Shown in pieces: positions 7,570 through 16,056 of a stretch of 27,655 bases of DNA (position 1 is its first letter; each line of letters starts with the position of its first letter). The notes under the pieces are model-generated. The model saw nothing but the letters and a program-made list of their open reading frames with translations, did not search any database and was not told the origin of the DNA. A program made the position numbers and the translations under genes. This stretch comes from an uncultured Clostridia bacterium (GTDB taxonomy: Bacteria; Bacillota; Clostridia; TANB77; CAG-508): the NCBI GenBank assembly GCA_948805675.1, contig CAQIBN010000016.1, forward strand, positions 1-27,655, written 5' to 3'.

Positions 7570-8256
7570 TTATGTAATACTTTTTAGATGTTCAAGATTT
7601 ATTAAACCATTATATTTTTGTATCTGTATATTAGTAGATTTTTCAACTTCTGCTTTTATACCATTACTATTTAATAATTCTATATATCCACCAGGTCTAA
7701 CTAATGCACCATATAATAGTCTTGTATCTCCTATAGCTTTTATGATAAATGGTGATTCTATTTTCTCTAGATTTACTTTAATTACATTTCCATCACAAAA
7801 AATAACAGAATCCCATATTAATCTTTGGTTATTTATACTTATACTTTCAGCTCCAGCATTTTTAAGTTCATTTATAATGTTATCCAAATAGTCTTTTGTA
7901 CTTTCATCTAATTGCTTTGTTGAAATATTAATTGTAACTCCTTCTCCGTTTACATCTGTTAGTCCTAAAATAGTATTGTATTTTTTTATAGTTTGTTCTT
8001 TTGATTTAAAACTCTCATCATTCTTTGTAGCCTTTTGTCTAACTTTTTCTAATTTTCTTTCTATTTTTTCTAAATTAGTTGTGGTTTTATCATATCTATC
8101 TTTCCACTTTAAAACTTCAACTCTTAAATTATCATTTGCAATTATCTTTAAAACTGGAGAATTTATGCTTTCTATTGTTCTAATTTGAATTAATATTGCT
8201 GATACTATTATTAAACACATTATAGTTAATATTACTGCAATTTTCCTTTTAGACAT
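7570..8256 (-). CDS. DUF881 protein, type B, copy 3 of 4
   Basis: This DUF881 protein has 228 residues, an N-terminal membrane anchor, a coiled coil (about 45-90) and the C-terminal domain with VNGEGVTINIST, LKNAGAESISINNQRLIW, FCDGNVIKVN and ESPFIIKAIGDTRLLYGAL. The CxGNVI and SPFxIKAIG motifs pair it with the gene at 8978, not with its adjacent neighbours. It is part of a tight operon. Confidence 0.88.
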   Translation of the reverse strand: MSKRKIAVILTIMCLIIVSAILIQIRTIESINSPVLKIIANDNLRVEVLKWKDRYDKTTTNLEKIERKLEKVRQKATKNDESFKSKEQTIKKYNTILGLTDVNGEGVTINISTKQLDESTKDYLDNIINELKNAGAESISINNQRLIWDSVIFCDGNVIKVNLEKIESPFIIKAIGDTRLLYGALVRPGGYIELLNSNGIKAEVEKSTNIQIQKYNGLINLEHLKSIT

Positions 8257-8278
8257 TTAACCACTCTCCTCTAATCTA

Positions 8279-8965
8279 TTAATTATTACTATATTTAATA
8301 TCTAAGTTACCATTATACCTATCTATTTTTATATTATTTTGAGTTTCCATTTTTACTGTCATTCCACTATCTGTATAAGTTCGAATATATCCGTCTTTTG
8401 AATTAAGTGTATTTGATAGAAAATTCTGCTCCCCAATACACTTTATTATATATGGTGATGATAATTTATGGCCTTCTATTTGAACAATATAATTTACATC
8501 AACTATATCTGTCATATTTACAATTCTTATTCCATTAATAGAAATAGCTTCTCCTCCTGCATATTTCAGCTCATTTACTAAATTTAATAAAACTCCTGCT
8601 GTAACCCCTTTATCTTCATTATCTTCTAATGTAATAACAACACCATTTCCTTCTACATCTGTTATTCCTATTAGCTTTTCTAATTCATGTAACTCCTTAT
8701 CTAACATTTTAGTAGTTTCATCATTATTCTGCATAATTGATTCATATTCTGCTATTGTTAGTTTACGATTTGTTAGTTTTTGGTCTATTTCATTATATCT
8801 ATTTTGCCAAAGTAAGATTTCACTTTTTAGCTCATCCTCATTCATATTTTTTATATCTGTTAAATTAGTTTGCCTTGCTATTTTAAATTGCATAAACATG
8901 ACACATGTTAAAATAATACACATAAAAAGTACAGTTATACTTACTATTTTTTTATCTTTTTTCAA
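8279..8965 (-). CDS. DUF881 protein, type A, copy 2 of 4
   Basis: This DUF881 protein has 228 residues, a membrane anchor, a coiled coil and the domain motifs DVEGNGVVITLED, LKYAGGEAISINGIRIVN and SSPYIIKCIGEQNFLSNTL. It is closest to the type A gene at 6856. It contains an in-frame CGA (8381-8383) read as arginine in GYIRTY, which shows that this CGN codon does not disturb the frame. Confidence 0.88.
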   Translation of the reverse strand: MKKDKKIVSITVLFMCIILTCVMFMQFKIARQTNLTDIKNMNEDELKSEILLWQNRYNEIDQKLTNRKLTIAEYESIMQNNDETTKMLDKELHELEKLIGITDVEGNGVVITLEDNEDKGVTAGVLLNLVNELKYAGGEAISINGIRIVNMTDIVDVNYIVQIEGHKLSSPYIIKCIGEQNFLSNTLNSKDGYIRTYTDSGMTVKMETQNNIKIDRYNGNLDIKYSNN

Positions 8966-8977
8966 ACTAATTCACCT

Positions 8978-9697
8978 CTATTCATTATTAGTTGCATAAT
9001 TAAAATTAATTGTACCATCATATTTATTAATTTCTATATTATCTTTCTTTTGGATTTCTACGATAATTCCTGAATTATTTAATTTAGTAATTGTTTCTGT
9101 TAAATTTCCATATAATAATTCTGGAGAACCTATAGCCTTTATTTCAAATGGAGACCCAACTTTTCTATCATTAATTCTTATTACATTTCCAGAGCATACA
9201 ATAGATGTTCCACTAACTACTCTTTCATTATTAATTGAAATAGCCTCTGCACCAGATATTTTAAGCTTTCTTACTATTTCTCTTAAATTAGCATCATGTA
9301 CTAAATATGACCTAATATCATCTGTTATACCAATACTCTCATTTGTAATTCCTTGATTATCTTTTAATGTAATTATTACTCCTTCTCCTATTACATTTGT
9401 AAGACCTAATGCCATATTATTTTTTTTAAGCTCTAATTCTCGTTTCATAAGTTCAGGTTTATTTTGTATTGCAACCTGTCTAGTAGTTTCAAGTTTTTTT
9501 TGTGCTTTATCAAGTTCTACATTTGCATTATCATATTTTTCCTTCCATTTTAATAAATCATCTCTTAAGTTATCATTTGATATAGTTTGTATTCCAATAG
9601 AATTAGTACTTTTTATTGTTTTTATCTGAATAACTATTGCAAGTACTAAAACAAAACATATCATTCCAGTTATTAGTGATAACACTTTTTTATTCAT
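8978..9697 (-). CDS. DUF881 protein, type B, copy 1 of 4
   Basis: This DUF881 protein has 239 residues, an N-terminal anchor, a coiled coil and a domain with NVIGEGVIITLKD, LKISGAEAISINNERVV, CSGNVIRIN and GSPFEIKAIGSPELLYGNL. It is closest to the type B gene at 7570. An insertion of about a dozen residues follows the GEGVIITLKD strand. It is the first DUF881 gene after ftsQ/divIB, 30 bases away. Confidence 0.88.
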   Translation of the reverse strand: MNKKVLSLITGMICFVLVLAIVIQIKTIKSTNSIGIQTISNDNLRDDLLKWKEKYDNANVELDKAQKKLETTRQVAIQNKPELMKRELELKKNNMALGLTNVIGEGVIITLKDNQGITNESIGITDDIRSYLVHDANLREIVRKLKISGAEAISINNERVVSGTSIVCSGNVIRINDRKVGSPFEIKAIGSPELLYGNLTETITKLNNSGIIVEIQKKDNIEINKYDGTINFNYATNNE

Positions 9698-9727
9698 TAA
9701 AGTCCTCCCTCTATGATATTTTAGTAT

Positions 9728-10789
9728 TTAAACTCTTTCTCTAAAAAAAGGTTCAATTCTTTCTGAATTTAAATTCATATTAACAAAAATATCTCCTGGC
9801 AAATCTTTTATTTCATTTAAAATAGTCTTTACCCAAAGTATTCTTTCTTCTAACATAGAACAATTTCCTAAATGAGCTATTTTTTGTTCTCTCTCCATTA
9901 TTATCTTATAATCATATTCATCTTCAACATCTATTCCAGTTATTTTATCTAATATTTGTTCACTTTGTGAAAATTCAATTATTTTTAATACAACACTTAA
10001 CTTCTCTAAGTCTTCATTACATAATCTTTTTCCTGGAATAATATTTTCTTCTTCTGTTTTATATCCTTTTATTATTGGTAAATTTATATTTTCATTAGAT
10101 ATTTCTAATATATATCCTTGACTATTTATATATACATATGCATTTCCAAATAATAACATTAGTCTTGCTGTTCTTTCTTTTACTTCTATTTCAAAAACAT
10201 CTGGCAATAATCTTTTTACTTTTACTTCTTCTATATATGCATTTTCCTTTATTTTGTTTTTTATATCGTTTTTAGAATATTTAAATGTATTATTATTTAT
10301 TTGTATTGAAGATAAACTGACAATTTGTTCATATGATATTTTATTATTATTTTTTACCTTTATATTTTTTATATTAAATATTGGTGACAATATTATACAA
10401 ATAATAATACCAATTATAATTAAACCTAGGCTTATCCACTTTAGGATTTTTAAAATAAACCTTCTTCTTTTTATCTGTTTTTCAGAAAGTTTTCTTTGCT
10501 TTTTTATTTTATTACTTTTTACATTTGCTTTTCTTGTTTTATTAACATTGTTTTTCGCCATATTATTCTTTTTATTAGAAGTTTTGTCTTTATATAGTCT
10601 ATTATCAATATTAGGAATTCCTATTATAATTTCATTGTCTAAATCAATTGGCTCACGTTTCGTATTCTGATAACTTTTTTCTATTTGATAATTTGGTCTA
10701 TGGGCAGATTTACTATCTGCCCTTTTACTTTTATTTCTATCCTTATTTATATTTTTATTTACATTCTTCTTTTTATGTATAATATTCAA
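9728..10789 (-). CDS. divIB: Cell division protein FtsQ/DivIB
   Basis: This is the bitopic division protein of the FtsQ-FtsL-FtsB group. The 353-residue product has a long, very basic N-terminal cytoplasmic tail (about residues 1-112), one membrane segment (about 113-134), then the POTRA domain (FNIKNIKVKNNNKISYEQI... VKVKRLLPDVFEIEVKERTARLM) and the FtsQ domain with AYVYINSQGYILE and LPIIKGY. The tail is longer and more lysine/asparagine rich than in Bacillus, as is common in AT-rich Clostridia. It starts five bases after the murA stop. Confidence 0.93.
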   Translation of the reverse strand: MNIIHKKKNVNKNINKDRNKSKRADSKSAHRPNYQIEKSYQNTKREPIDLDNEIIIGIPNIDNRLYKDKTSNKKNNMAKNNVNKTRKANVKSNKIKKQRKLSEKQIKRRRFILKILKWISLGLIIIGIIICIILSPIFNIKNIKVKNNNKISYEQIVSLSSIQINNNTFKYSKNDIKNKIKENAYIEEVKVKRLLPDVFEIEVKERTARLMLLFGNAYVYINSQGYILEISNENINLPIIKGYKTEEENIIPGKRLCNEDLEKLSVVLKIIEFSQSEQILDKITGIDVEDEYDYKIIMEREQKIAHLGNCSMLEERILWVKTILNEIKDLPGDIFVNMNLNSERIEPFFRERV

Positions 10790-10794
10790 AATAT

Positions 10795-12051
10795 TTATTC
10801 ACCTTCTTCTAAAACTATAGAGGCTCCTAATTTTGTAAGCTTTTCCTCTAATTTTTCATAACCTCTTAAAATATATTCTATATGACTTATTTTAGTTTTA
10901 CCCTTTGCTGTAAGTCCTGCTAGAACAAGAGCTGCTCCTCCTCTTAAATCTGGACTTTGTACACTTGCACAAGATAATTTCTTTACACCTTTAATTACAG
11001 CTGTTTTTCCTTCTATTGTTACTTTAGCTCCCATTCTTTTTAATTCAGTCATGTATTTATACCTATTTTCAAAAATATTTTCCACTATTACAGATGTTCC
11101 CTTTGCAATAGTAAGCATAGCTCCAAAAACCTGCTGTAAGTCTGTAGGAAAACCTGGATAAGGCATTGTTTTTATCTCTACTGGCTTTAATCTCCTTGGT
11201 GCTTTTATTATTATATCATTTTTTGAAATAGTTATATTACAACCTGCTTCTTGTAATTTATGAATAACTGGAACTAGATGCTCTGAACATACATTTAAAA
11301 GCTTAACATTTCCACCTGTTGCTGCAGTTATACAAAGTAAAGTTCCTGCTTCTATTCTATCTGGCATTATTCCATATGATATAGGCTTCAATTTCTTTAC
11401 ACCTGTTATTTTTATCTCATTAGTTCCTGCTCCTTCAACTTTAGCTCCCATTTTATTTAAACAATTTGCTAAATCTACAATTTCTGGTTCCATTGCAGCA
11501 TTAGTTATTGTTGTAGTGCCTTCTGCATAAACTGATGCTAAGATAATATTTTCTGTTGCCCCAACACTTGGAAAGTCTAAATTAATATCATTTCCTATTA
11601 TTTTATCACATATGCAGTGTATGAATCCAGATTCTTCTTCTATTTGTATTCCTAATTTTTTAAAGCTACTCAGATGTAAATCTATTGGTCTTGAACCAAT
11701 ATCACAGCCTCCTGGATATGAAAATGTTACTTCTTTAAATCTGCCTAAAATTGCTCCTGCAAGAATTACTGTTGATCTCATTTCTCTCATTAATTCTTCT
11801 GGAATCTCCTTTCCAGTCATATTTTTTGAATTGATTTCTATTTTACCACTATTTTTCTTAATCTTGCAACCTAAAAGGCGTAAAATTTTTAAAGTTATTT
11901 GAGTATCTCTTATATTTGGAACATTATATAGTTTTGTTATATTACCATTTAATATACATGATGCAATAATTGGAAGTGATGCATTCTTAGAGCCTGACAC
12001 CTTTACATCTCCTTCTAGTTTTTTTCCTCCTTCAATTATGTATGATTTCAT
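10795..12051 (-). CDS. murA: UDP-N-acetylglucosamine 1-carboxyvinyltransferase MurA
   Basis: MurA transfers enolpyruvate from PEP to UDP-GlcNAc, the first committed step of peptidoglycan synthesis. Key features are the N-terminal GGKKLEGDVKVSGSKNASLP, the catalytic cysteine in PGGCDIGSRPIDLH (about residue 116), PYPGFPTDLQQVF and the closing DLRGGAALVLAGL. I chose the ATG at 12051, which follows AAAGGGTG at a suitable distance, over the in-frame GTG at 12060; this gives 418 residues. Arginine 58 is encoded by CGC (11878-11880), read normally. murA heads the operon with divIB, the DUF881 set and sbp. Confidence 0.98.
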   Translation of the reverse strand: MKSYIIEGGKKLEGDVKVSGSKNASLPIIASCILNGNITKLYNVPNIRDTQITLKILRLLGCKIKKNSGKIEINSKNMTGKEIPEELMREMRSTVILAGAILGRFKEVTFSYPGGCDIGSRPIDLHLSSFKKLGIQIEEESGFIHCICDKIIGNDINLDFPSVGATENIILASVYAEGTTTITNAAMEPEIVDLANCLNKMGAKVEGAGTNEIKITGVKKLKPISYGIMPDRIEAGTLLCITAATGGNVKLLNVCSEHLVPVIHKLQEAGCNITISKNDIIIKAPRRLKPVEIKTMPYPGFPTDLQQVFGAMLTIAKGTSVIVENIFENRYKYMTELKRMGAKVTIEGKTAVIKGVKKLSCASVQSPDLRGGAALVLAGLTAKGKTKISHIEYILRGYEKLEEKLTKLGASIVLEEGE

Positions 12052-12114
12052 TATATTCACCCTTTCTATTTTAGAATACGATATATATTATGTTTCATTT
12101 ACGTAAGTGGTGAA

Positions 12115-12165
12115 TATAATGAGTTATATGTTTATTGGGTTGTATATTATTTTTAACTCATTATA
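12115..12165. repeat. 12-bp perfect inverted repeat upstream of murA
   Basis: TATAATGAGTTA (12115-12126) and TAACTCATTATA (12154-12165) are exact inverted copies around a 27-base loop. It lies between the MazG-type gene and murA, in or just before the murA leader. No T run follows on the minus strand, so it is not an obvious terminator. It could be an operator or a leader hairpin. Confidence 0.6.
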
Positions 12166-12190
12166 TAAAACTTTAATTGTTTATATTCAA
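12162..12190 (-). promoter_or_regulatory. Possible murA promoter
   Basis: The minus strand has TTGAAT (12185-12190), a 17-base spacer and TATATA (12162-12167). The match is moderate. Its -10 overlaps one arm of the inverted repeat at 12115-12165. Confidence 0.35.
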
Positions 12191-12287
12191 GTATTTTTAA
12201 ACAATTATTTTGTTTTCTTTTAGCTCTTTTATTAAACTGTTTGAAAGTTTCAAATTTTTAGTTTTAGTCTTTAAAACCTTAAAGCAC

Positions 12288-12725
12288 TTAAACTTTATCC
12301 CATGTTCTATTTACATTTTCCGCTTCCTTTTTCTTTAATGCATCTAATATATTAATATCTAACTTATTACATACACATGATAATACATAAAAAACATCAG
12401 CAATTTCACTTTCAATACTTCCATAATTATTTAATTTATTAACATCTACTTTCATATTTGTATAATCTTTTCTTATAGCTTTTGCAAGTTCACCTATTTC
12501 TTCTGTTAATAATAACATTGTATCTTGTATAGGTTGATTTTGAAAACCTCTTAATTCATTTACCTGTTTTACGTAATTTTGTACATCACTTAAAGAGTCT
12601 TTTTTACTTAATAAATTTAATAATAATTGTTGTTTATTATTGTTATTAACTTCTTTTGTATTTTTTACTTTAGTTATTTCATTTGGAATATTATCTCTAA
12701 CCAATTTATAATAATTATATTTCAT
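12288..12725 (-). CDS. MazG-like nucleotide pyrophosphohydrolase
   Basis: This 145-residue protein opens with YYKLVRDNIPNEI, typical of the phosphoribosyl-ATP-pyrophosphohydrolase-like/MazG superfamily. It carries the metal-binding helix signature EEIGELAKAIRK and the downstream IESEIADVFYVLSC, the ExxE...ExxD arrangement of all-alpha NTP pyrophosphatases. I start at the ATG at 12725 after GAGGAGAG; the upstream in-frame GTG at 12743 overlaps that binding site. The substrate is unknown; house-cleaning of abnormal nucleotides is typical. It has its own consensus promoter. Confidence 0.85.
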   Translation of the reverse strand: MKYNYYKLVRDNIPNEITKVKNTKEVNNNNKQQLLLNLLSKKDSLSDVQNYVKQVNELRGFQNQPIQDTMLLLTEEIGELAKAIRKDYTNMKVDVNKLNNYGSIESEIADVFYVLSCVCNKLDINILDALKKKEAENVNRTWDKV

Positions 12726-12745
12726 ATTATTTTCTCTCCTCACAT

Positions 12746-12770
12746 CTATAATTCTTAGAAAGAATTATAG
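12746..12770. promoter_or_regulatory. Perfect palindrome overlapping the MazG-gene -10 box
   Basis: CTATAATTCT (12746-12755) and AGAATTATAG (12761-12770) are exact inverted copies around five bases. One arm contains the -10 TATAAT of the minus-strand promoter. It could be a repressor operator or a hairpin at the very 5' end of the transcript. Confidence 0.65.
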
Positions 12771-12792
12771 AACTTTTGTTCTCTTTTGTCAA
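12764..12792 (-). promoter_or_regulatory. Consensus sigma-A promoter of the MazG-like gene
   Basis: The minus strand has TTGACA (12787-12792), exactly 17 bases of spacer and TATAAT (12764-12769), about 40 bases before the gene start. All twelve core bases match consensus. Confidence 0.8.
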
Positions 12793-12897
12793 GTAGAATT
12801 ACGCATAATATTAATTATTTTTCATATACTATATTTAAGATAATAAATTATTTTTATAAAATTCTATTCTTATTTTATATAGATTGGAGGTAACTTT

Positions 12898-13791
12898 ATG
12901 TATCCAGAATACCCTTATTATGGATTTAAAGATGAAAATAAAAGAACACCTATTACATTTCCCAAGCAACATCAATTAGTTCAGCCAGGTATAGAATCTG
13001 TAATGAATCCTTTACCTATTTTTGACAATCCAGATTATATTGCAAGTAATAAGTTGAAAGATAAAGTAGTAATAATATCTGGAGGAGATAGTGGAATTGG
13101 AAGAGCAATTAGTATTTTATTTGCAAAAGAAGGTGCAAATATTGTAATTCCTTATCTACAAGAAAAAGATGATGCAAATATTACAAAACATCTAGTTGAA
13201 TCTTATAATAGAAAATGTTTACTTTTAGAGGGTGACTTAAGAGATGAAAATTTTTCTTCATTTATAGTAGATAGAACTATAAATGAATTTGGAAAAATTG
13301 ATGTTCTTATTAATAATTGTGGTGTTCAATTCCCACAAAATAGCATTTTAGATATAACAGCTGAACAATTAAAAAACACATTTGAAACTAATATCTTTTC
13401 TTTTTTTTATTTAACAAAAGCTGTACTACCACACATGCAATCAAACTCTAGTATTATAAATACAACTTCAATTACTTCATTTGAAGGTCATAAAACTTTA
13501 ATAGATTATTCTAGTACAAAAGGTGCGATAACAGTATTTACTAAATCTCTTGCATTATCACTTGCAGATTATAAAATACGTGTTAATGCAGTTTCACCAG
13601 GTCCTATTTGGACTCCACTAATACCTTCTAGCTTTTCAACCGAAGAAGTGGAAGTTTTTGGAACAGATGTACCTTTAAAACGTGCTGGTCAACCATTTGA
13701 AGTTGCTCCTGCATATTTATATCTTGCAAGTGATGATTCTCGCTATATAACAGGTCAAATTATTCATGTAAATGGTGGAACAATTGTATAA
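12898..13791 (+). CDS. Short-chain dehydrogenase/reductase (YhdF/YdaD-like)
   Basis: This 297-residue SDR has an N-terminal extension (about residues 1-50, PITFPKQHQLVQPGIESVM) typical of the YhdF/YhxC/YdaD stress-type SDR subgroup. It then has the cofactor loop ISGGDSGIGRA, the acidic DLRDE, INNCGVQ in place of the usual NNAG, and the catalytic triad S...YSSTK (TSITSF, YSSTKG). The C-terminal motif YITGQIIHVNGG is standard. The substrate is unknown. ATG follows GGAGGT. It is a single-gene unit ending in a strong terminator and uses CGT for arginine in LKRAGQ. Confidence 0.93.
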   Translation: MYPEYPYYGFKDENKRTPITFPKQHQLVQPGIESVMNPLPIFDNPDYIASNKLKDKVVIISGGDSGIGRAISILFAKEGANIVIPYLQEKDDANITKHLVESYNRKCLLLEGDLRDENFSSFIVDRTINEFGKIDVLINNCGVQFPQNSILDITAEQLKNTFETNIFSFFYLTKAVLPHMQSNSSIINTTSITSFEGHKTLIDYSSTKGAITVFTKSLALSLADYKIRVNAVSPGPIWTPLIPSSFSTEEVEVFGTDVPLKRAGQPFEVAPAYLYLASDDSRYITGQIIHVNGGTIV

Positions 13792-13795
13792 TAGT

Positions 13796-13847
13796 AAAAG
13801 AACAGTTTTAGTATAAATAGTATTTTTTATACTAAACTGTTCTTTTA
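13796..13847 (+). terminator. Strong intrinsic terminator after the SDR gene
   Basis: An A-rich left arm (13796-13815, ending TTTTAGTATA) pairs with TATACTAAACTGTTCTTTT (13828-13846), forming a stem of about 19 bp with one bulged T. The T-rich 3' arm supports termination on the plus strand, and the A-rich left arm could serve the convergent topB gene. Confidence 0.85.
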
Positions 13848-13953
13848 ATCTATTTAGAAAATTAACTTAAGATAATCTTGTAATTCCTACATTTATAATG
13901 GTATTATAAATTAATTTTATGAATTTAAAATCTAATTAGTGTATTAATTGTTA

Positions 13954-15885
13954 TTACATTGGTATAACCAATTTATTAATCTTACTTTTAATATAATTTT
14001 GTAATTTATCCATAAAAATTTCTGGCTTTATTTCCTTTTTAGCAACCATATCTAATCCTTTTTCCCAACTAGCTGTTAATTTTGGATTTAACATATCTGG
14101 CATAGAGTTATATACAACATCAAATATAGTTTCACCTTTGTCTGTTGGTGTAATAATTTGTGTTTTTGTATTAATTTGTATATACTTTATTCTTTCTAAC
14201 TTTTTTATAATTTCCGCTCTAGTTGCACTAGTTCCAATTCCAGCACCTTTTATTTGTTCTCGTAATTCTTCTTCTTCTATCAGTTTACCAGCATTTTCCA
14301 TAGCTAAAATCATAGAACCAGAATTGTATCTACTAGGTGGCGTTGTCTCAGATTCTTTTGTTTCAAAATTTATTACATCAATATTTTGTCCTTTTTTAAG
14401 CTTCTTTAACAATTCTTTATTAATTGCACTATCTTTTTTATTATCTTCCTTTTCTACTTTTGAATCTTTTCCTTTTACTATCTCCAAATATCCCAAATCC
14501 ACACATATTTTATTACTTGCATAAAATTTTTCGCCATCTATATTAATAGTTATAGACACTTTTTCATATTGAGCTGGTGGATAGAAAATACATAAAAATC
14601 TTTTTACAATTAACTTATATATATCTTTATTCAATTTTGGCAACTTTTCGTAATTTTCAAAACCTTGCCCTGTTGGTATAATTGCATAATGGTCTGTTAT
14701 TTTACTATCATTTACATATTTAGTTTTAAGTAAATTTGTAGAATACTTCTCACTTACCATTTTATTAATAATTTGCTTAACTTCTTCATCGTTAAAATTT
14801 TTAGCAAGTCCATTTAAATTTTTAGAAATTTCTTTTGCAACTGCAGAAGATAAAACTCTTGCATCTGTTCTTGGATATGTAACTAATTTTTTTTCATATA
14901 AATCCTGAATTATTTCTAGTGTTTCATCTGGTTTTATCTTAAATTTCTTAGTACATTCATTTTGAACTTCTGCTAAATTAAATAACAATGGTGCATTTTC
15001 CTTTTGTTTTGACTTTTTTAATTCTTCTATTACAGCTTTTTTATCTTTCAAAGAAATTATGAATTCTTTGGCATCTGCTTCTTTTCTAAATCCTGATTCA
15101 TTATATAATTTAATAGATTCAAATAACTTAGACTTCTCTTGAACCTTCCATTCTGCAGATACATTATTTTCACTATCACCAAATTTACCAATAATTTTAT
15201 AATATGAAGTTTTAACAAAATTTCTTATTTCTCTTTCTCTTTGTACTACCATTCCTAATACACAAGTCATAACTCGTCCAACTGAAATTGATACTTTGTC
15301 TTCATTAATTTGCTTTGCTACTCTTCTTCCATAAATAATAGATAATAATCTTGAAAAATTAATTCCTATCAAGTAATCTTCTTTTGCCCTTAAATATGCA
15401 GAATCTGATAAACTATCATATTCTGATAGGTCTTTTGCTTCTTTAATACCTCTTATTATCTCATCTTCTGTCTGAGAATCAATCCAAACCCTTTTCATTT
15501 TAGCATTCGGATTTGGCTTTGCCATCATAAAAACTAATCTTTGAATATATTCTCCTTCACGCCCTGAGTCACCTGCATTATATATAGTATCTATATCTTG
15601 TCTTTGCATTAATTCTTTTACTATATTAAATTGATTTTGTACATTAGGTATAATTTCATATTTCCACTGTTCTGGAATAAATGGAAGTGTATCTAACCTC
15701 CAAAACTTCAAATTTTCGTCGTATTTTTCTGGATAACTCATAGTTACTAAATGACCTACACACCATGTAATTATCCAATCATTTGATTCTAAATATCCAT
15801 TTTTTCTATTTGTATTTATTTTAAGCGCCTTAGCAAATTCCATTGCTACAGATGGCTTTTCTGTAATTAATAAACTTTTTGACAT
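13954..15885 (-). CDS. topB: DNA topoisomerase III (type IA)
   Basis: Type IA topoisomerases pass single strands through a transient 5'-phosphotyrosine break. The 643-residue product has the N-terminal Toprim motif LLITEKPSVAMEFAKAL, the acidic cluster region NAGDSGREGEYIQRL, and the active-site tyrosine in KLVTYPRTDARVLSS. PSRYNSGSMILAMENAGK and GIGTSATRAEIIKKL are also typical. It ends shortly after the catalytic core and lacks C-terminal zinc ribbons, so it is on the short side for TopB. The ATG follows AAAAGGA. The gene stands alone, away from mobile-element markers, so a chromosomal copy is likely. Confidence 0.95.
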   Translation of the reverse strand: MSKSLLITEKPSVAMEFAKALKINTNRKNGYLESNDWIITWCVGHLVTMSYPEKYDENLKFWRLDTLPFIPEQWKYEIIPNVQNQFNIVKELMQRQDIDTIYNAGDSGREGEYIQRLVFMMAKPNPNAKMKRVWIDSQTEDEIIRGIKEAKDLSEYDSLSDSAYLRAKEDYLIGINFSRLLSIIYGRRVAKQINEDKVSISVGRVMTCVLGMVVQREREIRNFVKTSYYKIIGKFGDSENNVSAEWKVQEKSKLFESIKLYNESGFRKEADAKEFIISLKDKKAVIEELKKSKQKENAPLLFNLAEVQNECTKKFKIKPDETLEIIQDLYEKKLVTYPRTDARVLSSAVAKEISKNLNGLAKNFNDEEVKQIINKMVSEKYSTNLLKTKYVNDSKITDHYAIIPTGQGFENYEKLPKLNKDIYKLIVKRFLCIFYPPAQYEKVSITINIDGEKFYASNKICVDLGYLEIVKGKDSKVEKEDNKKDSAINKELLKKLKKGQNIDVINFETKESETTPPSRYNSGSMILAMENAGKLIEEEELREQIKGAGIGTSATRAEIIKKLERIKYIQINTKTQIITPTDKGETIFDVVYNSMPDMLNPKLTASWEKGLDMVAKKEIKPEIFMDKLQNYIKSKINKLVIPM

Positions 15886-16056
15886 TTTTTATTTTCCTTT
15901 TGTTTAATTTTTTTGAATTTAATTTTATGTATTTTATTTATATAAATTAGTTTATATTTTTATTATTAATCTTTTTGCACTTCAATTTTCTATTAAGACT
16001 TATCTGAATATTTAAAGAAAACTTTCTACTATTATATGATTTAAGTGATAATAGTT

